A stretch of DNA of 64,000 nt from Saprospiraceae bacterium (GCA_016710235.1 JADJLG010000001.1:3089501-3153500); one strand, 5' to 3'. Numbered from the stretch's first letter, positions 52,944 through 63,121 are shown. Notes: a model not told the origin generated them from the sequence alone. A program made the numbers and translations.

Positions 52944-54899
52944 ATGATCAAACCTGCTTCAATCCAGCAAGTCATCGAGACCGCAAGGGTTGAAGATATT
53001 GTCAAAGATTATGTCCAATTAAAAACCAGAGGACACAGCCAAATTGGATTATGTCCATTTCACAAGGAAAGAACTCCTTCTTTCACCGTTTCTGTTACAA
53101 AAAATCTTTTCAAATGCTTTGGCTGCGGAAAAGGAGGCGATGGAGTCAAATTCATTATGGAGATTGAGCAGCTTTCGTTTGTAGAAGCGGTAAGATTTCT
53201 GGCTAGAAAATACAATATCCAGTTAGAAGAGCTGGCCAGCACCAAAGAAAACCTTGAAGCTCAGCAAAGTATCGAAAGTTTGAACCTGATTAATGATTGG
53301 GCAAAAAAATATTATGAAAAGATATTGTGGGAAACTGACCTAGGAAGGAACATTGGATTGGATTATTTCAAACAAAGAGGATTTCTTGAAAGCACCATAA
53401 AAAAATTTGAACTAGGCTTTACTCCTGACCTGCCGGATGGACTCACTAAGGCGGCTGTCTCCCAAAGTTATTCAATAGACCTTCTCAGAAAATGCGGCCT
53501 CACCAATTCTTATGAAAAGGATTTTTTCAGAGAGAGAGTAATTTTTCCATTGCATAATGCTTCAGGAAAAACTATTGGCTTTGCAGGAAGAGTGCTACAA
53601 ACAAACCAGCAAGTTGCCAAATATGTAAATTCCCCAGAAACTGAAGTTTACAACAAAAGTAAAACCTTGTTTGGTTTGCACCTCTCGAGACAAGGAATCC
53701 GAAAAAGCAATATGGCTATTTTGGTGGAAGGTTATACTGACGTAATGGCTCTTCACCAGGCAGGAATAGATCATGCCATCGCTTCCTCAGGTACATCATT
53801 TACAGAAGAGCAAGCACATATAATAAAAAGATTTACCGAAAATGTCACCATTCTTTATGATGGAGATCAGGCAGGTATTCAAGCTGCTTTACGCGCATTA
53901 GACATTTTGGTGAAAGAGAATATAAACCCATACCTGCTATTTATACCTGATAATGATGATCCGGATAGTTATCTGAGAAAACATGGTAGTGAAGAATTCA
54001 TAAGACTTTTGGAACATCATAAAAAGGATGGTATAGTGTATAAGGCGGAGTACTTGCTTCAAAATGCCGGTACGAATCCAATTTTAAAATCAAGTGCCGT
54101 AAAAGATGTTGTTTCGACAATTGCAAAAATGGAAGACAACATCAAGCGATCGTTCTACATTCAATCTTGTGCTCAACTGATGTCGGTTGCGGAGAGCACA
54201 TTGATAGACCAATGCAATGTCTATATACATGAAAATTTAAAAAGCAAAAATTTCAAACTACGCCAACAGGCACTTGAAAATGATGAAATCATACTGCGCG
54301 ACAACCCTGAAATAACAGAATCAAACACATCCCATAAGCAAACTTTTTGGCTGCCATTTACAGATGAAAATCAAGAAAGAGACATCATCCGGATTTTGAT
54401 GCTCTCCGGGTCAAAGTTGTATACTACCGAACAATGCACGGTGACCGAATTTGTATTGGCCAATATTGCTGATATCACTGAGTATTTCCAACATCCCTTG
54501 TATTCAAAAATTCTACAAATGGTCCAACATGCGTTTGATCATGGAGAGATCATTCCACTCTACAACTTTATTCACCATGAAGAACCCGAAGTTAAAGATC
54601 TTGCGCTTGAATTTTCCTTCCAAAAATATGAACTGAGTAAAAACTGGTCTGATAAGTATGGCTTAGCCGAAGCGACCTTCAATGAATTCGGATCGATCAG
54701 TGAGGAAGAAATTCTACAAACTGTGAGACATATCAAAGTGAGAAAGTTTGACCAAATCATCAGGAAGCTAGATGAAGAAATTATAAAGGCGGTTGATATT
54801 GAAGAACAATACACCCTTCTCAAGATTCGGGGAGAATATAAATTTATACGGAATAAGTTGTGGCTTGAAACCTCTAATCAATCTCCGATCGACAATTAA
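52944..54899 (+). CDS. dnaG: DNA primase
   Basis: Synthesises RNA primers at the replication fork. The N-terminal zinc domain has Cys37, His40, Cys58 and Cys61 (CPFH, CFGCGKGG). The catalytic core has the FAGRVL block and a TOPRIM domain (VEGYTDVMALHQAG near residue 262, then YDGDQAG). The C-terminal helicase-binding part is divergent, as usual. 651 residues. It is 14 nt after dapB, and its stop overlaps the convergent membrane-protein gene by 4 bp. Confidence 0.97.
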   Translation: MIKPASIQQVIETARVEDIVKDYVQLKTRGHSQIGLCPFHKERTPSFTVSVTKNLFKCFGCGKGGDGVKFIMEIEQLSFVEAVRFLARKYNIQLEELASTKENLEAQQSIESLNLINDWAKKYYEKILWETDLGRNIGLDYFKQRGFLESTIKKFELGFTPDLPDGLTKAAVSQSYSIDLLRKCGLTNSYEKDFFRERVIFPLHNASGKTIGFAGRVLQTNQQVAKYVNSPETEVYNKSKTLFGLHLSRQGIRKSNMAILVEGYTDVMALHQAGIDHAIASSGTSFTEEQAHIIKRFTENVTILYDGDQAGIQAALRALDILVKENINPYLLFIPDNDDPDSYLRKHGSEEFIRLLEHHKKDGIVYKAEYLLQNAGTNPILKSSAVKDVVSTIAKMEDNIKRSFYIQSCAQLMSVAESTLIDQCNVYIHENLKSKNFKLRQQALENDEIILRDNPEITESNTSHKQTFWLPFTDENQERDIIRILMLSGSKLYTTEQCTVTEFVLANIADITEYFQHPLYSKILQMVQHAFDHGEIIPLYNFIHHEEPEVKDLALEFSFQKYELSKNWSDKYGLAEATFNEFGSISEEEILQTVRHIKVRKFDQIIRKLDEEIIKAVDIEEQYTLLKIRGEYKFIRNKLWLETSNQSPIDN

Positions 54900-56248
54900 T
54901 CTTCTTGATATTCCAATGGTCTGTTGCAAGTTTGAGAGCGATTTGTAGTCCAAAGATATTTTCCAATCAACCACAATGAAATGGGCAATACTGCCAATTT
55001 AAATCTAGCATTGCCAATAGGTCCGGTCATGATCCAAATGTACATGATTATCACAACACTGACTAAAGCAGCCAAATCACTTTTCTGCAATTTTTTACAA
55101 GAACTAATTACAGCAACAAAAAAAATAATATTAAAGATGAGTAAACAAAATAGTGAAAGTATAAACCAAGGTCCAACACCGACAATGTATTGTTTCATAC
55201 CTGTCCATTTGAACTTATCCCATTGATAAAAAAAACTCAAAGATGCTCCTCGATCTAATTGTGGCAAAAAATTGACAATATCATATCTCCCTGGGTCCAG
55301 CCAAAACTTTGCCATACCCCTAACCTGCAACATGATATAATTGTGCCAGTATTCTAAAATTGTCGAACTAGACTGCTTATTGAGATACAAACACTTATCA
55401 TGAAAATTCATATTTATCGATTCCTTTCGCCATTCGGTCACTGCAGAGTCTGCGTACTCCACATTAAATTTATGTTCTAGTGTTAGCCTGGCATTATAAT
55501 TGTACAAATTATTTGTAGTCATATATGTATAATGAAAAACACCGGTGAGTTTTTCATTTCTCATAGACCAGAATAAAATCACCAGAGGCATTAAAATACT
55601 TAATGCTAAAACCAGCTTATTTTTATTATTGTAATAAATATACAAATGAATTACAAAATTGATTACAAAAAAATACAAGAGCACCGGTTTAATCAATACG
55701 GCAACACACAACATAAAGTTGTACAGTAGTAAATATATAATTCCATGATTCTTCTCAAACATGAATATAAAATAGATTGCGATGAATAAACTCCATGCGA
55801 ACATCCAATCAGACATGATTTGACCGGCAGAAATAAACATTACCGGGCTTAGGACTAATGTTATAACAAAAAATGCAAAAAATTTCTTAGACCGATTGTC
55901 TGAAATTCGATACAGCCACAAAAATGCAACAGCCTGCACCAACAGTTGGTATAAAACAATCAGATGGTCTGGGCAACTCCATATATACCAAAAACTCAAA
56001 AAGCAGGCGTACAGCGGAGTTCTCAATGACCAATATTCCGGTAGTAGTTCTTGCTGCCAAAGATTACAATAGCTGCTTTGATGATTCAAAATATTAGAAG
56101 CTTGAACTACATACTCAAATGAATCAGACAAATAAATATTTCCACATTTCCAGGCAGCGATAGCATATACAAAAGCTATTGTAAATACAATTAAAGTAAG
56201 ATATAATTGATTTCCTTTAAAGCCGAAATGAGAAAGCCAGCTTCTCAT
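54896..56248 (-). CDS. Polytopic membrane protein, probable GT-C type glycosyltransferase
   Basis: 450 residues with about ten or eleven hydrophobic helices. After the first helix, the periplasmic loop has NIYLSDSFEYV, an acidic motif in the position of the catalytic Asp/Glu of lipid-linked GT-C enzymes (ArnT/PMT-like). YWSLRTPLYACFLSFWY follows, also typical of that group. The identification is by pattern only. It is the last gene after gldA-gldF-gldG (26 nt after gldG), so it may be co-transcribed, but a direct role in gliding is not supported. Confidence 0.65.
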   Translation of the reverse strand: MRSWLSHFGFKGNQLYLTLIVFTIAFVYAIAAWKCGNIYLSDSFEYVVQASNILNHQSSYCNLWQQELLPEYWSLRTPLYACFLSFWYIWSCPDHLIVLYQLLVQAVAFLWLYRISDNRSKKFFAFFVITLVLSPVMFISAGQIMSDWMFAWSLFIAIYFIFMFEKNHGIIYLLLYNFMLCVAVLIKPVLLYFFVINFVIHLYIYYNNKNKLVLALSILMPLVILFWSMRNEKLTGVFHYTYMTTNNLYNYNARLTLEHKFNVEYADSAVTEWRKESINMNFHDKCLYLNKQSSSTILEYWHNYIMLQVRGMAKFWLDPGRYDIVNFLPQLDRGASLSFFYQWDKFKWTGMKQYIVGVGPWFILSLFCLLIFNIIFFVAVISSCKKLQKSDLAALVSVVIIMYIWIMTGPIGNARFKLAVLPISLWLIGKYLWTTNRSQTCNRPLEYQED

Positions 56249-56274
56249 TTAAAGGGTCTTCTCAGCTTGCATGA

Positions 56275-57771
56275 TCAAACATACCTGGTTTCCATTCTCC
56301 GGATTCTTTTCTTTCTGTTCATAGTAGACCGAAATAAACCATAAGCCAAAGCAAGACCAATAGGCAATAAAAAATTGAGGTACTTATAAAAATTCCGTGT
56401 AGCATCATCAATTTCCTTTATTGGGCGTCCTGTGACGGACTTTGTTCGCAACTCTATCAAACCGGTATCATCGCTCAACCAATCTACTGAATTGGCCAAT
56501 AAACTTACATTGTCGTCATTGACTTGTCTTCCTCGTCCTCCTACCGGAAAATCTCCGTCACCGAAAATGACCAATCGACCATCATTGTTTCCAGCTCCAA
56601 AATCCCCTTCCAATACACCACCCAAGCAAATCTGTCTGTCTGGAAAATCAGCATTAGACCATTGATGTTGGATATCGATTTGAACTGGCATTGCTTGTTT
56701 GCCTGATTGATCCGAAGTATACATCAATGGCGTAAACTTCATGTTGGGTTTACCCTTATAAATAACCGGGCTCGCAAATTGGAGGATGACCATCTCCAAT
56801 CCTTTCGTTATCAGATGATCCGAAAAGGTCTTTATTACGGGCAAATATGGCAACTGAACAGGTGTAGCAAACGAAAAAAATCCACTCTGCTGCTGTACTT
56901 GAACCGATCCACAAGAAATATCCCGAACCAAAGCATTCTCTATATCAATACCTTTTTCATTGAGCCAGGCCGGAACTCCAGTATTCAACTGGCTGGAAAT
57001 ACCTTGTTGCAACTCCACATTCATTTGATCGCAAGCTATCAATAATTTGCCCCCGTTTTTAAGATACCTGTCCAGCAATACAAAATCTCCGGGAGGAATA
57101 CTATCCTTTGGTCTTACCAAAGCAAGAGCACGATACATGCTTAGATCGATCGTATCATTAAGATAAACTGAACTCACGTCACACAATACACTCAATTTCT
57201 CATACACCTGTGCTAATTCTTGCAATGCTGCTTCACCATGACCTTGAATAAAGCCAATTTTAGGTCTGTTTAAACTGGTCATTTTCTTTATAGCGGTAGT
57301 CAAGCTGTATTCCATAGCAACTCCAGGTTGAATCAAAGGAATGATTTCTTTTTTTGAATCGATTTCAACAATAGCACCCATGAAAGCTTTCAGTTGCTTG
57401 GCTTGGTCTTTGTCTCTCACATTAATTAATACAGATTGAATCCCTTCCTTCATCGCTTCCTCTTCAAGTTTTGAATCCGAATTCGGACTCATGAACTGAT
57501 ATTCCAATTGGCCTTTCGAAAGACTAGCGTACTCACCCAATAGATCTTTAAATTCCGACCGACCTTTATCGATATCTACAGGTAAATTATCTGAAAAATA
57601 TGCCTTGACCTTGACTTTTTTATCAAGTTGCCTCAATATATCGTTTGTAGCTTGACTCAAGGTGAACTCTTTGTTTGCCGTCAAATCGATTCTGTAAAAA
57701 AAATAGTTGGATAAAAAATTTATCAAAAGCAATACAATGACAGCAAAAATAATTTTTACGGTTCGGCTCAT
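56275..57771 (-). CDS. gldG: Gliding-motility ABC transporter auxiliary protein GldG
   Basis: 498 residues. An N-terminal membrane helix (about 8-27) precedes a large extracytoplasmic ABC-transporter auxiliary domain: FTLSQATNDIL, VKVKAYFSDNLP, GFIQGHGEAAL, LLIACDQMNV and VIFGDGDF. A C-terminal helix (about 465-485) is followed by a basic tail. With GldA and GldF it forms the ABC transporter needed for gliding in Flavobacterium. The start overlaps the gldF stop by 4 bp. Confidence 0.92.
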   Translation of the reverse strand: MSRTVKIIFAVIVLLLINFLSNYFFYRIDLTANKEFTLSQATNDILRQLDKKVKVKAYFSDNLPVDIDKGRSEFKDLLGEYASLSKGQLEYQFMSPNSDSKLEEEAMKEGIQSVLINVRDKDQAKQLKAFMGAIVEIDSKKEIIPLIQPGVAMEYSLTTAIKKMTSLNRPKIGFIQGHGEAALQELAQVYEKLSVLCDVSSVYLNDTIDLSMYRALALVRPKDSIPPGDFVLLDRYLKNGGKLLIACDQMNVELQQGISSQLNTGVPAWLNEKGIDIENALVRDISCGSVQVQQQSGFFSFATPVQLPYLPVIKTFSDHLITKGLEMVILQFASPVIYKGKPNMKFTPLMYTSDQSGKQAMPVQIDIQHQWSNADFPDRQICLGGVLEGDFGAGNNDGRLVIFGDGDFPVGGRGRQVNDDNVSLLANSVDWLSDDTGLIELRTKSVTGRPIKEIDDATRNFYKYLNFLLPIGLALAYGLFRSTMNRKKRIRRMETRYV

Positions 57772-58499
57772 AATCTGCTTTTAATTCTTTGTGAAACAAA
57801 CAGTTCGGCTAATAAAAGTCCGAAACCGGTCAATGAAATAAAATATATTAAGTCTTTGGTATCCAATACACCTTTAGAGATAGAATCAAAATGTCTTCCC
57901 ATACTGAGAGAACTGATAAATGTCCCTGTAATTCCGGTAATATCGGTAGCAATCGCATCAAATAAAAATTGAAAAAATATCCCGATGAACAAAGCGAGCA
58001 AAAAAGCGACAATTTGATTGTTTGTTATTGAACTGGCAAAAAGCCCAAGTGCGATGTATGCAGCACTCAATAGCAACAATCCTAAATATCCACTCCACAC
58101 AACTCCATGATCAATATTGCCTAATTTTGCAATGGATATGTAATAAGGCAATGTCAACAACAATGCAATAGTGACTAAAGCCAGACAAGCAAAAAATTTA
58201 CCCAGTATAACTTCCCAATAACTGACAGCTTTAGTTAGCAATAGTTCTATGGTTCCTGTCTTTCTTTCCTCTGCGAGCATCTTCATCGTTATGGCAGGAA
58301 TAAAAAAGAACAAAGTCCATTTTGCTATTCCAAAAAACACATCCAGATCGGCTTCTTTCCTGAAAAAAATATTGGATCCATAAATCCAGGTAAAAAATCC
58401 GCTAAATCCAAGAAAAGCGATCAGCATAATATATGCCATAAGACTATCAAAAAAAGAATTCAATTCCCGCTTTGCAATAGAAAAAACAGCTGACGACAT
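57768..58499 (-). CDS. gldF: Gliding-motility ABC transporter permease GldF
   Basis: 243 residues from the ATG at 58499; a longer frame would overlap gldA by 73 bp. The start MSSAVFSIAKRELNSFFDSLMAYI is characteristic of this permease family (given here in two parts, residues 1-13 and 14-24). There are about six membrane helices and the block MLAEERKTGTIELLLTKAVSYWEV at about 80-103. It lies 8 nt after gldA and overlaps gldG by 4 bp. Confidence 0.92.
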   Translation of the reverse strand: MSSAVFSIAKRELNSFFDSLMAYIMLIAFLGFSGFFTWIYGSNIFFRKEADLDVFFGIAKWTLFFFIPAITMKMLAEERKTGTIELLLTKAVSYWEVILGKFFACLALVTIALLLTLPYYISIAKLGNIDHGVVWSGYLGLLLLSAAYIALGLFASSITNNQIVAFLLALFIGIFFQFLFDAIATDITGITGTFISSLSMGRHFDSISKGVLDTKDLIYFISLTGFGLLLAELFVSQRIKSRL

Positions 58500-58507
58500 A
58501 TCAATAA

Positions 58508-59431
58508 TTATTTTATGGTTAAATCTCTGAAGATATCTTCCAATTTGGTTTCCATCGGAATCATTGCCAGTAAATCCCAATTCTCATACTTACACAGTCT
58601 ATAAATTTTCCTGTTAATATCAGCAGTAATATCTGCAGCCACTTCTAATCGAGATCTGTTATCTCCAATAAAATCGATCGATTTTACTCCTTCTAAAGCA
58701 CTCAGTTTATCAATCAGTGTAGCTTGTTCAACCCCTTCTATTTCAACCTGCAATATTATATTCCCTGCAGATTTCTTTCGCAAATCAGATACTGTTCCAT
58801 TTGCCACTATGCTTCCTTTATTAATGATTAGAATTCGGTCACAAGTAGCCTCAACCTCAGGAAGAATATGTGTACTCAATATTACTGTTTTTTCTCTGCC
58901 AAGTTTCCTTATTAGTTCTCTTATCTCAACGATCTGATTTGGGTCAAGTCCGGTAGTAGGCTCATCCAGTATGAGTACTTTAGGATTATGTATGATTGCT
59001 TGTGCCAATCCAACCCGTTGCCTATAGCCTTTCGACAACTCACCTATTTTTTTGTGTTTTTCAACATCAAGTCCACACAACACCACCATATCCCGCAATC
59101 TGTTATTGATTTTAGACTTCTCGACACCCTGCAATTCTGCACAAAATGCGAGATAATCCAACACTGGCATGTCTTCATAAAGTGGATTATGTTCAGGCAA
59201 ATACCCGATGTCTCTTCTGATCTCTTTGGTGTGCGCACGACTGTTGCCATACCATATCTTGCCTTGATCGGGTTCGATATATTGAGTCAACATCTTCATG
59301 GTTGTGGTCTTTCCGGCTCCATTGGGACCTAGAAATCCCACGATCTCTCCAGATTTAATTTCGAAAGAAATATTGTTCACAGCCAGTTGAGGGCCATACC
59401 TTTTGGTAAGATTCTCGATCTTTAAATCCAT
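58508..59431 (-). CDS. gldA: Gliding-motility ABC transporter ATP-binding protein GldA
   Basis: 307 residues. Walker A GPNGAGKT is at 35-42, the signature LSKGYRQRVGLAQAI, Walker B LILDEPTTGLDPNQ and the H-loop LSTHIL. A C-terminal ~90-residue domain follows the ATPase. Similarity to general ABC-2 drug-export ATPases is high, but the gldF and gldG neighbours decide the call. In Flavobacterium johnsoniae gldA is separate from gldFG; here all three are contiguous and leftward. Confidence 0.92.
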   Translation of the reverse strand: MDLKIENLTKRYGPQLAVNNISFEIKSGEIVGFLGPNGAGKTTTMKMLTQYIEPDQGKIWYGNSRAHTKEIRRDIGYLPEHNPLYEDMPVLDYLAFCAELQGVEKSKINNRLRDMVVLCGLDVEKHKKIGELSKGYRQRVGLAQAIIHNPKVLILDEPTTGLDPNQIVEIRELIRKLGREKTVILSTHILPEVEATCDRILIINKGSIVANGTVSDLRKKSAGNIILQVEIEGVEQATLIDKLSALEGVKSIDFIGDNRSRLEVAADITADINRKIYRLCKYENWDLLAMIPMETKLEDIFRDLTIK

Positions 59432-59552
59432 AATAATCTACTTAGCAATGATTCCAAAATACGAATGCCAAATTTTCAAAAAATTAAACAAAAATAAAAA
59501 CTCTCTTCCTCAAATAAAGTCAATCCGACAAATTAAAATAATTTTAACGTAT

Positions 59553-61001
59553 CTAAATGTGCGAATTATCCTTACTCCGATGTCTGGTTTGAATGTCCTT
59601 GGTAATTATTATACAGATCATTGCCCAAAATATTACTGCCGCCTTATCTGAATCAAGAAAATTATTCAAAAATCCATGAGTAAAATACCCGATCAGTGAA
59701 CAACTTACTGCTAGGATGATAATCCGTTCTTGTTGATCATGACTTTGATAAAATGACTTAAAGGAATAATAGATTACTCCAATTAAAAGCACGATCATAA
59801 GGCATAATCCCAAAATCCCCATTTCAGCAAATGGACCAAGGTACTCACTATGCGCATTTCCAACATCACCAAAATTCGTACTGATCTCAGTATGCATACT
59901 ACTCAGTTGAAAAGGTGCATAATGAAACATATAAGTTCCTGGCCCAAAACCAAACACCGGCTTTGCCTTTCCCATAGCAATCGCGCAATACCATCGGTTT
60001 AACCTCTCCAAATTGGACTGGTCGCTTGAAATATTACTAATGGACTCTACATTTTCCACAAAATCATTACTTGAGCTAACTTTATTCTCTTCCAGCTTCC
60101 TAATCAGGTTATTTTGGTTGATTAAAATATAAACCAGCAGCAGCCCAAGTCCAAACATGAGTGTCTTGAATTTAATCCTGAGAACAAATAAAAAAAAATA
60201 AAATAGAGATGCCACAATACTTATCCAAGCAGCTCTGGAATATGTCAGATATAATCCTACCATTAAAACTACAAAACACAAATAATACAGCAGTGACAAC
60301 TTTAAATTTAACTTATGGTATATTGCCATGCCAAATGCGAGTGGCACTCCCATACCCAGTACTGCTCCAAATATGGTGTGATCTTTAAAAAAAGGCTTCA
60401 TGGTCCATTGTGATGGTTTCTCTGCAAAATCCCAAGACCACAGATGAATAATATTATACAATGCTACGATGCTCAAAGAAATTACGAAAAGGGAAAGAAA
60501 TACTTGCTTGGAACCTTTTGCCTTAAAATAAAAATAAGCAAGAAAAAAAGAAGGAATGATGAACCACAATTTGGCAATCAAAAACTTAATCGATACGATC
60601 TTTTCTGTGCTGGACAATGACGTAATAAATATCCAGCTTAAATAAATATAAATGATGATAGCAAAAGGATGAGTAAATATTCTTTTATCATCCAGAGAAT
60701 GAGAAAAAAGCAAATAAAAAAATGTAAATACAAATATTGCCAAAAGTGGCTCCACTGGAATAGACAAAGATAAATCCATTGTCTCCCACATTTCAGAAGG
60801 ATTGATTGAAAGTGGTATTAGAAAAGGCAACAAGAAAAATAATAAATCAGCCTTGAAAACCAATACACCAATGAAAAATATCACCAATGGTAATAATAAC
60901 GTGATCCAATTGCCGAAATACAATCCTGACAGCGATATGATCACCAGAAGAATCGTCAATATAATGAGTTGAATATCCGACTTCTGCAAAAAAGAAATCA
61001 T
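59553..61001 (-). CDS. O-antigen ligase/polymerase family membrane protein
   Basis: 482 residues from the ATG at 61001, which overlaps the Wzz-like gene by 4 bp; the longer frame is unlikely. It has about eleven helices and the WaaL/Wzy-type periplasmic loop near residues 325-385, with GFGPGTYMFHYAP and GNAHSEYLGPFAEMGILG, the latter block being the family hallmark. It is probably an O-antigen or exopolysaccharide polymerase/ligase, with the Wzz-like partner setting chain length. Confidence 0.9.
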   Translation of the reverse strand: MISFLQKSDIQLIILTILLVIISLSGLYFGNWITLLLPLVIFFIGVLVFKADLLFFLLPFLIPLSINPSEMWETMDLSLSIPVEPLLAIFVFTFFYLLFSHSLDDKRIFTHPFAIIIYIYLSWIFITSLSSTEKIVSIKFLIAKLWFIIPSFFLAYFYFKAKGSKQVFLSLFVISLSIVALYNIIHLWSWDFAEKPSQWTMKPFFKDHTIFGAVLGMGVPLAFGMAIYHKLNLKLSLLYYLCFVVLMVGLYLTYSRAAWISIVASLFYFFLFVLRIKFKTLMFGLGLLLVYILINQNNLIRKLEENKVSSSNDFVENVESISNISSDQSNLERLNRWYCAIAMGKAKPVFGFGPGTYMFHYAPFQLSSMHTEISTNFGDVGNAHSEYLGPFAEMGILGLCLMIVLLIGVIYYSFKSFYQSHDQQERIIILAVSCSLIGYFTHGFLNNFLDSDKAAVIFWAMICIIITKDIQTRHRSKDNSHI

Positions 61002-61981
61002 CTCATTCCGATTGCTTGACGAAAATCCGATTGTTTTTCTCGAATAAAAATCAATAACATAGCGAGAAGTGCAGCAAATGATAATCCAACCACCACTATG
61101 AGCCATCGTATAGGAAATGACTTTTTCTGGGCTGGGACGGCCTTATCCATGATAAATTTTTGTGTGAGATAAGTATCCACATCAGCCCTTGTTTGGACAA
61201 CGAATTTGTTGATCTGCATGAGATTATCAATCTCTTTTTCATAAATTCGTTCTACTTTATCAAACTCTTCTCCATATAAGATATTGGAATCGACCAGTTT
61301 TTTCAACTGAGCTCTTTCTGTCGGAGAAGATTGTGCAAATGCTTCGATGAGATATCCTCTTTGGAACTGACTCATTACTCCATTATTACTAAAAAAATCC
61401 ATCGATTTCTTGAGGGTATCTATCAATATTTGTTGTTTTCTGGCTTGGGACTCTAAACTGCCAAGAAGTGACAATGCCCTGCTTTGAACCATTTCATACT
61501 TGATAGAGTCCAAAAAGACTGCGAACGAGTTTGCAATGTCAGCCGCCATTTGAGGGTCCTTGTCAAGCACTGAAATTTCGATTGAATTAAACCGGGTTCT
61601 TGAAATACTGGTATTTCCATCCAGGGTTTTAAGAACATAAGTTTTTGCAGCTTCTGCCTTTGGATCTATTTGATAATGTTTGTATAAATCCCACTTGTCG
61701 ATAATTTTTTCTCTCAATCTGGTTGAATTCAACAATTCGATCGCTTGTTCAGCTTCAGTAGTTTCACCAAAATCACCAATATTTCCTCGTCTGAAGGAAG
61801 TTTCATTGATGGGAATTTGAGATAATTTTACTGTAAAAATGCTAGTCGTAGATCTGTAGTATTCGGGCAAAATAAACGCTACAAGTACAGATACAATTAA
61901 TCCCAAAATCAAAGCGGTAAAGAAAGTCCTTCTATTTCGCCACAACATTGAGAAAAAATGATTAAAGTTGATTATTTCCAT
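60998..61981 (-). CDS. Wzz/chain-length determinant-type protein
   Basis: 327 residues. Two membrane helices (about 19-39 and 290-313) flank a large periplasmic, coiled-coil-rich domain, the classical Wzz topology. The N-terminal PEYYRSTTSIF block and the ELLNSTRLREKIIDKWDLYKHY region (about 82-103) fit the family. There is no C-terminal tyrosine-kinase domain. It is upstream of, and overlapping, the ligase/polymerase gene. Confidence 0.9.
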   Translation of the reverse strand: MEIINFNHFFSMLWRNRRTFFTALILGLIVSVLVAFILPEYYRSTTSIFTVKLSQIPINETSFRRGNIGDFGETTEAEQAIELLNSTRLREKIIDKWDLYKHYQIDPKAEAAKTYVLKTLDGNTSISRTRFNSIEISVLDKDPQMAADIANSFAVFLDSIKYEMVQSRALSLLGSLESQARKQQILIDTLKKSMDFFSNNGVMSQFQRGYLIEAFAQSSPTERAQLKKLVDSNILYGEEFDKVERIYEKEIDNLMQINKFVVQTRADVDTYLTQKFIMDKAVPAQKKSFPIRWLIVVVGLSFAALLAMLLIFIREKQSDFRQAIGMR

Positions 61982-62024
61982 TTCGTCTTTTAAGGTCCAA
62001 GTACATGGATCTGAATTTAGAACG

Positions 62025-62053
62025 CAAAAGTAAGCATTTTTTGTCTGTCCAAA
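62025..62053 (-). promoter_or_regulatory. Promoter of the Wzz-ligase pair
   Basis: On the minus strand TTTG (62053-62050), a 17-nt spacer and TACTTTTG (62032-62025) match the Bacteroidota promoter. The start of transcription would be near 62019, about 38 nt before the wzz-like ATG. Confidence 0.5.
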
Positions 62054-62120
62054 TTGAACATACCAAATCCTGTAATCCTAAGCATTACATATTAAATAAA
62101 TTAAAATATAAAGTAATAGA

Positions 62121-63110
62121 TCAAAGCTCCCGCTCAAAGGCTGTCAGGTCGGCTTTTTGATCAAGCATACATTTAAAATGTCCTTTTGGACAGGCCGCAA
62201 AACCAATCTTGCTACAAGGTCTGCAAGCTAATCCTACCACTTGTCTCTCATCATGAAATCTCTGCTGCCGAAAATAAGGATACATACCAAAAGCTGGACT
62301 AGTACTACCCCAGATACTCAATATTGGTTTGTCAAATGCGGCTGCCATATGCATCAATCCGGTATCAGGGCTAATCACATACTGAGAATGTTTGATCCAA
62401 AATGCGCTTTCGTCAAGACTACACTTTCCAACCATATCGATTACATTGTCAAATTCTAAACTCAGCTTTTGTCCCAAGCTTAGCACATCCTTCCCACCCA
62501 ACAGCACAATTTTTCTGGAAGACCTGACGCCAATAATCCGTTTCCAAAGATCATATGGAATTTGTTTTGTCGCATGGGCAGCTCCTAAAACTCCTACAAT
62601 ATAATTTTGCCTTACACTATTGAGCATTTCCTTAGAAGCTTGAAAACTAGGATCAAAAAAATATTCTAATCCTCCTCCGTCATATCCTACTTTTAACGGC
62701 TTGAGAGATTCAAAATAACGATCTACGATATGTTGCGCCTGAAATGGGTACCAACTTTTCAGTCTGACTTTGAGCCATTTTTGGATATTCTGCTTAGAAT
62801 AGTTTATGGTTTTAACCCCCAATTTCCAACATACCTGCATGCTTCTCCAATTTTTATGGAGATCAATACAATATTCAAATTTTTGATCCCGAAGAGCCTC
62901 AAGAAGTTCTCCATCTACGAATTTTTCAACCGTCCAAACCTTGCTGACATTTGGATTACTTAAAAACAATCCAGCAAAAGTATTTCGGGTTAGCACATGC
63001 ACATCAACCTGCATTTGCAGATGCACGCACCTGAGTACCGGAGAAGTCAAAATAATATCACCGATCGAACTAAATCGAATAACCAGAATCTTCTTCGCCT
63101 GGGATTTCAG
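62121..63110 (-). CDS. Glycosyltransferase family 9 (heptosyltransferase-like), non-ATG start
   Basis: ADP-heptose:LPS heptosyltransferase-like. The family N-terminus ILVIRFSSIGDIILTSPVL is in frame upstream of the first usual start codon (TTG, 63050). The frame runs back to a TAA at 63119-63117, and no ATG, GTG or TTG lies before the conserved start; a CTG at 63110 (or an ATT further in) is the best candidate. The C-terminal half has VLGAAHATKQIP, SPDTGLMHMAAAFDKPILSIWGST and a four-Cys tail. It is 11 nt after the T9SS cargo gene, in the same direction. Likely adds a sugar to the LPS core or a glycan on T9SS cargo. Confidence 0.88.
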   Translation of the reverse strand: MKSQAKKILVIRFSSIGDIILTSPVLRCVHLQMQVDVHVLTRNTFAGLFLSNPNVSKVWTVEKFVDGELLEALRDQKFEYCIDLHKNWRSMQVCWKLGVKTINYSKQNIQKWLKVRLKSWYPFQAQHIVDRYFESLKPLKVGYDGGGLEYFFDPSFQASKEMLNSVRQNYIVGVLGAAHATKQIPYDLWKRIIGVRSSRKIVLLGGKDVLSLGQKLSLEFDNVIDMVGKCSLDESAFWIKHSQYVISPDTGLMHMAAAFDKPILSIWGSTSPAFGMYPYFRQQRFHDERQVVGLACRPCSKIGFAACPKGHFKCMLDQKADLTAFEREL

Positions 63111-63121
63111 ATGATTTTATT

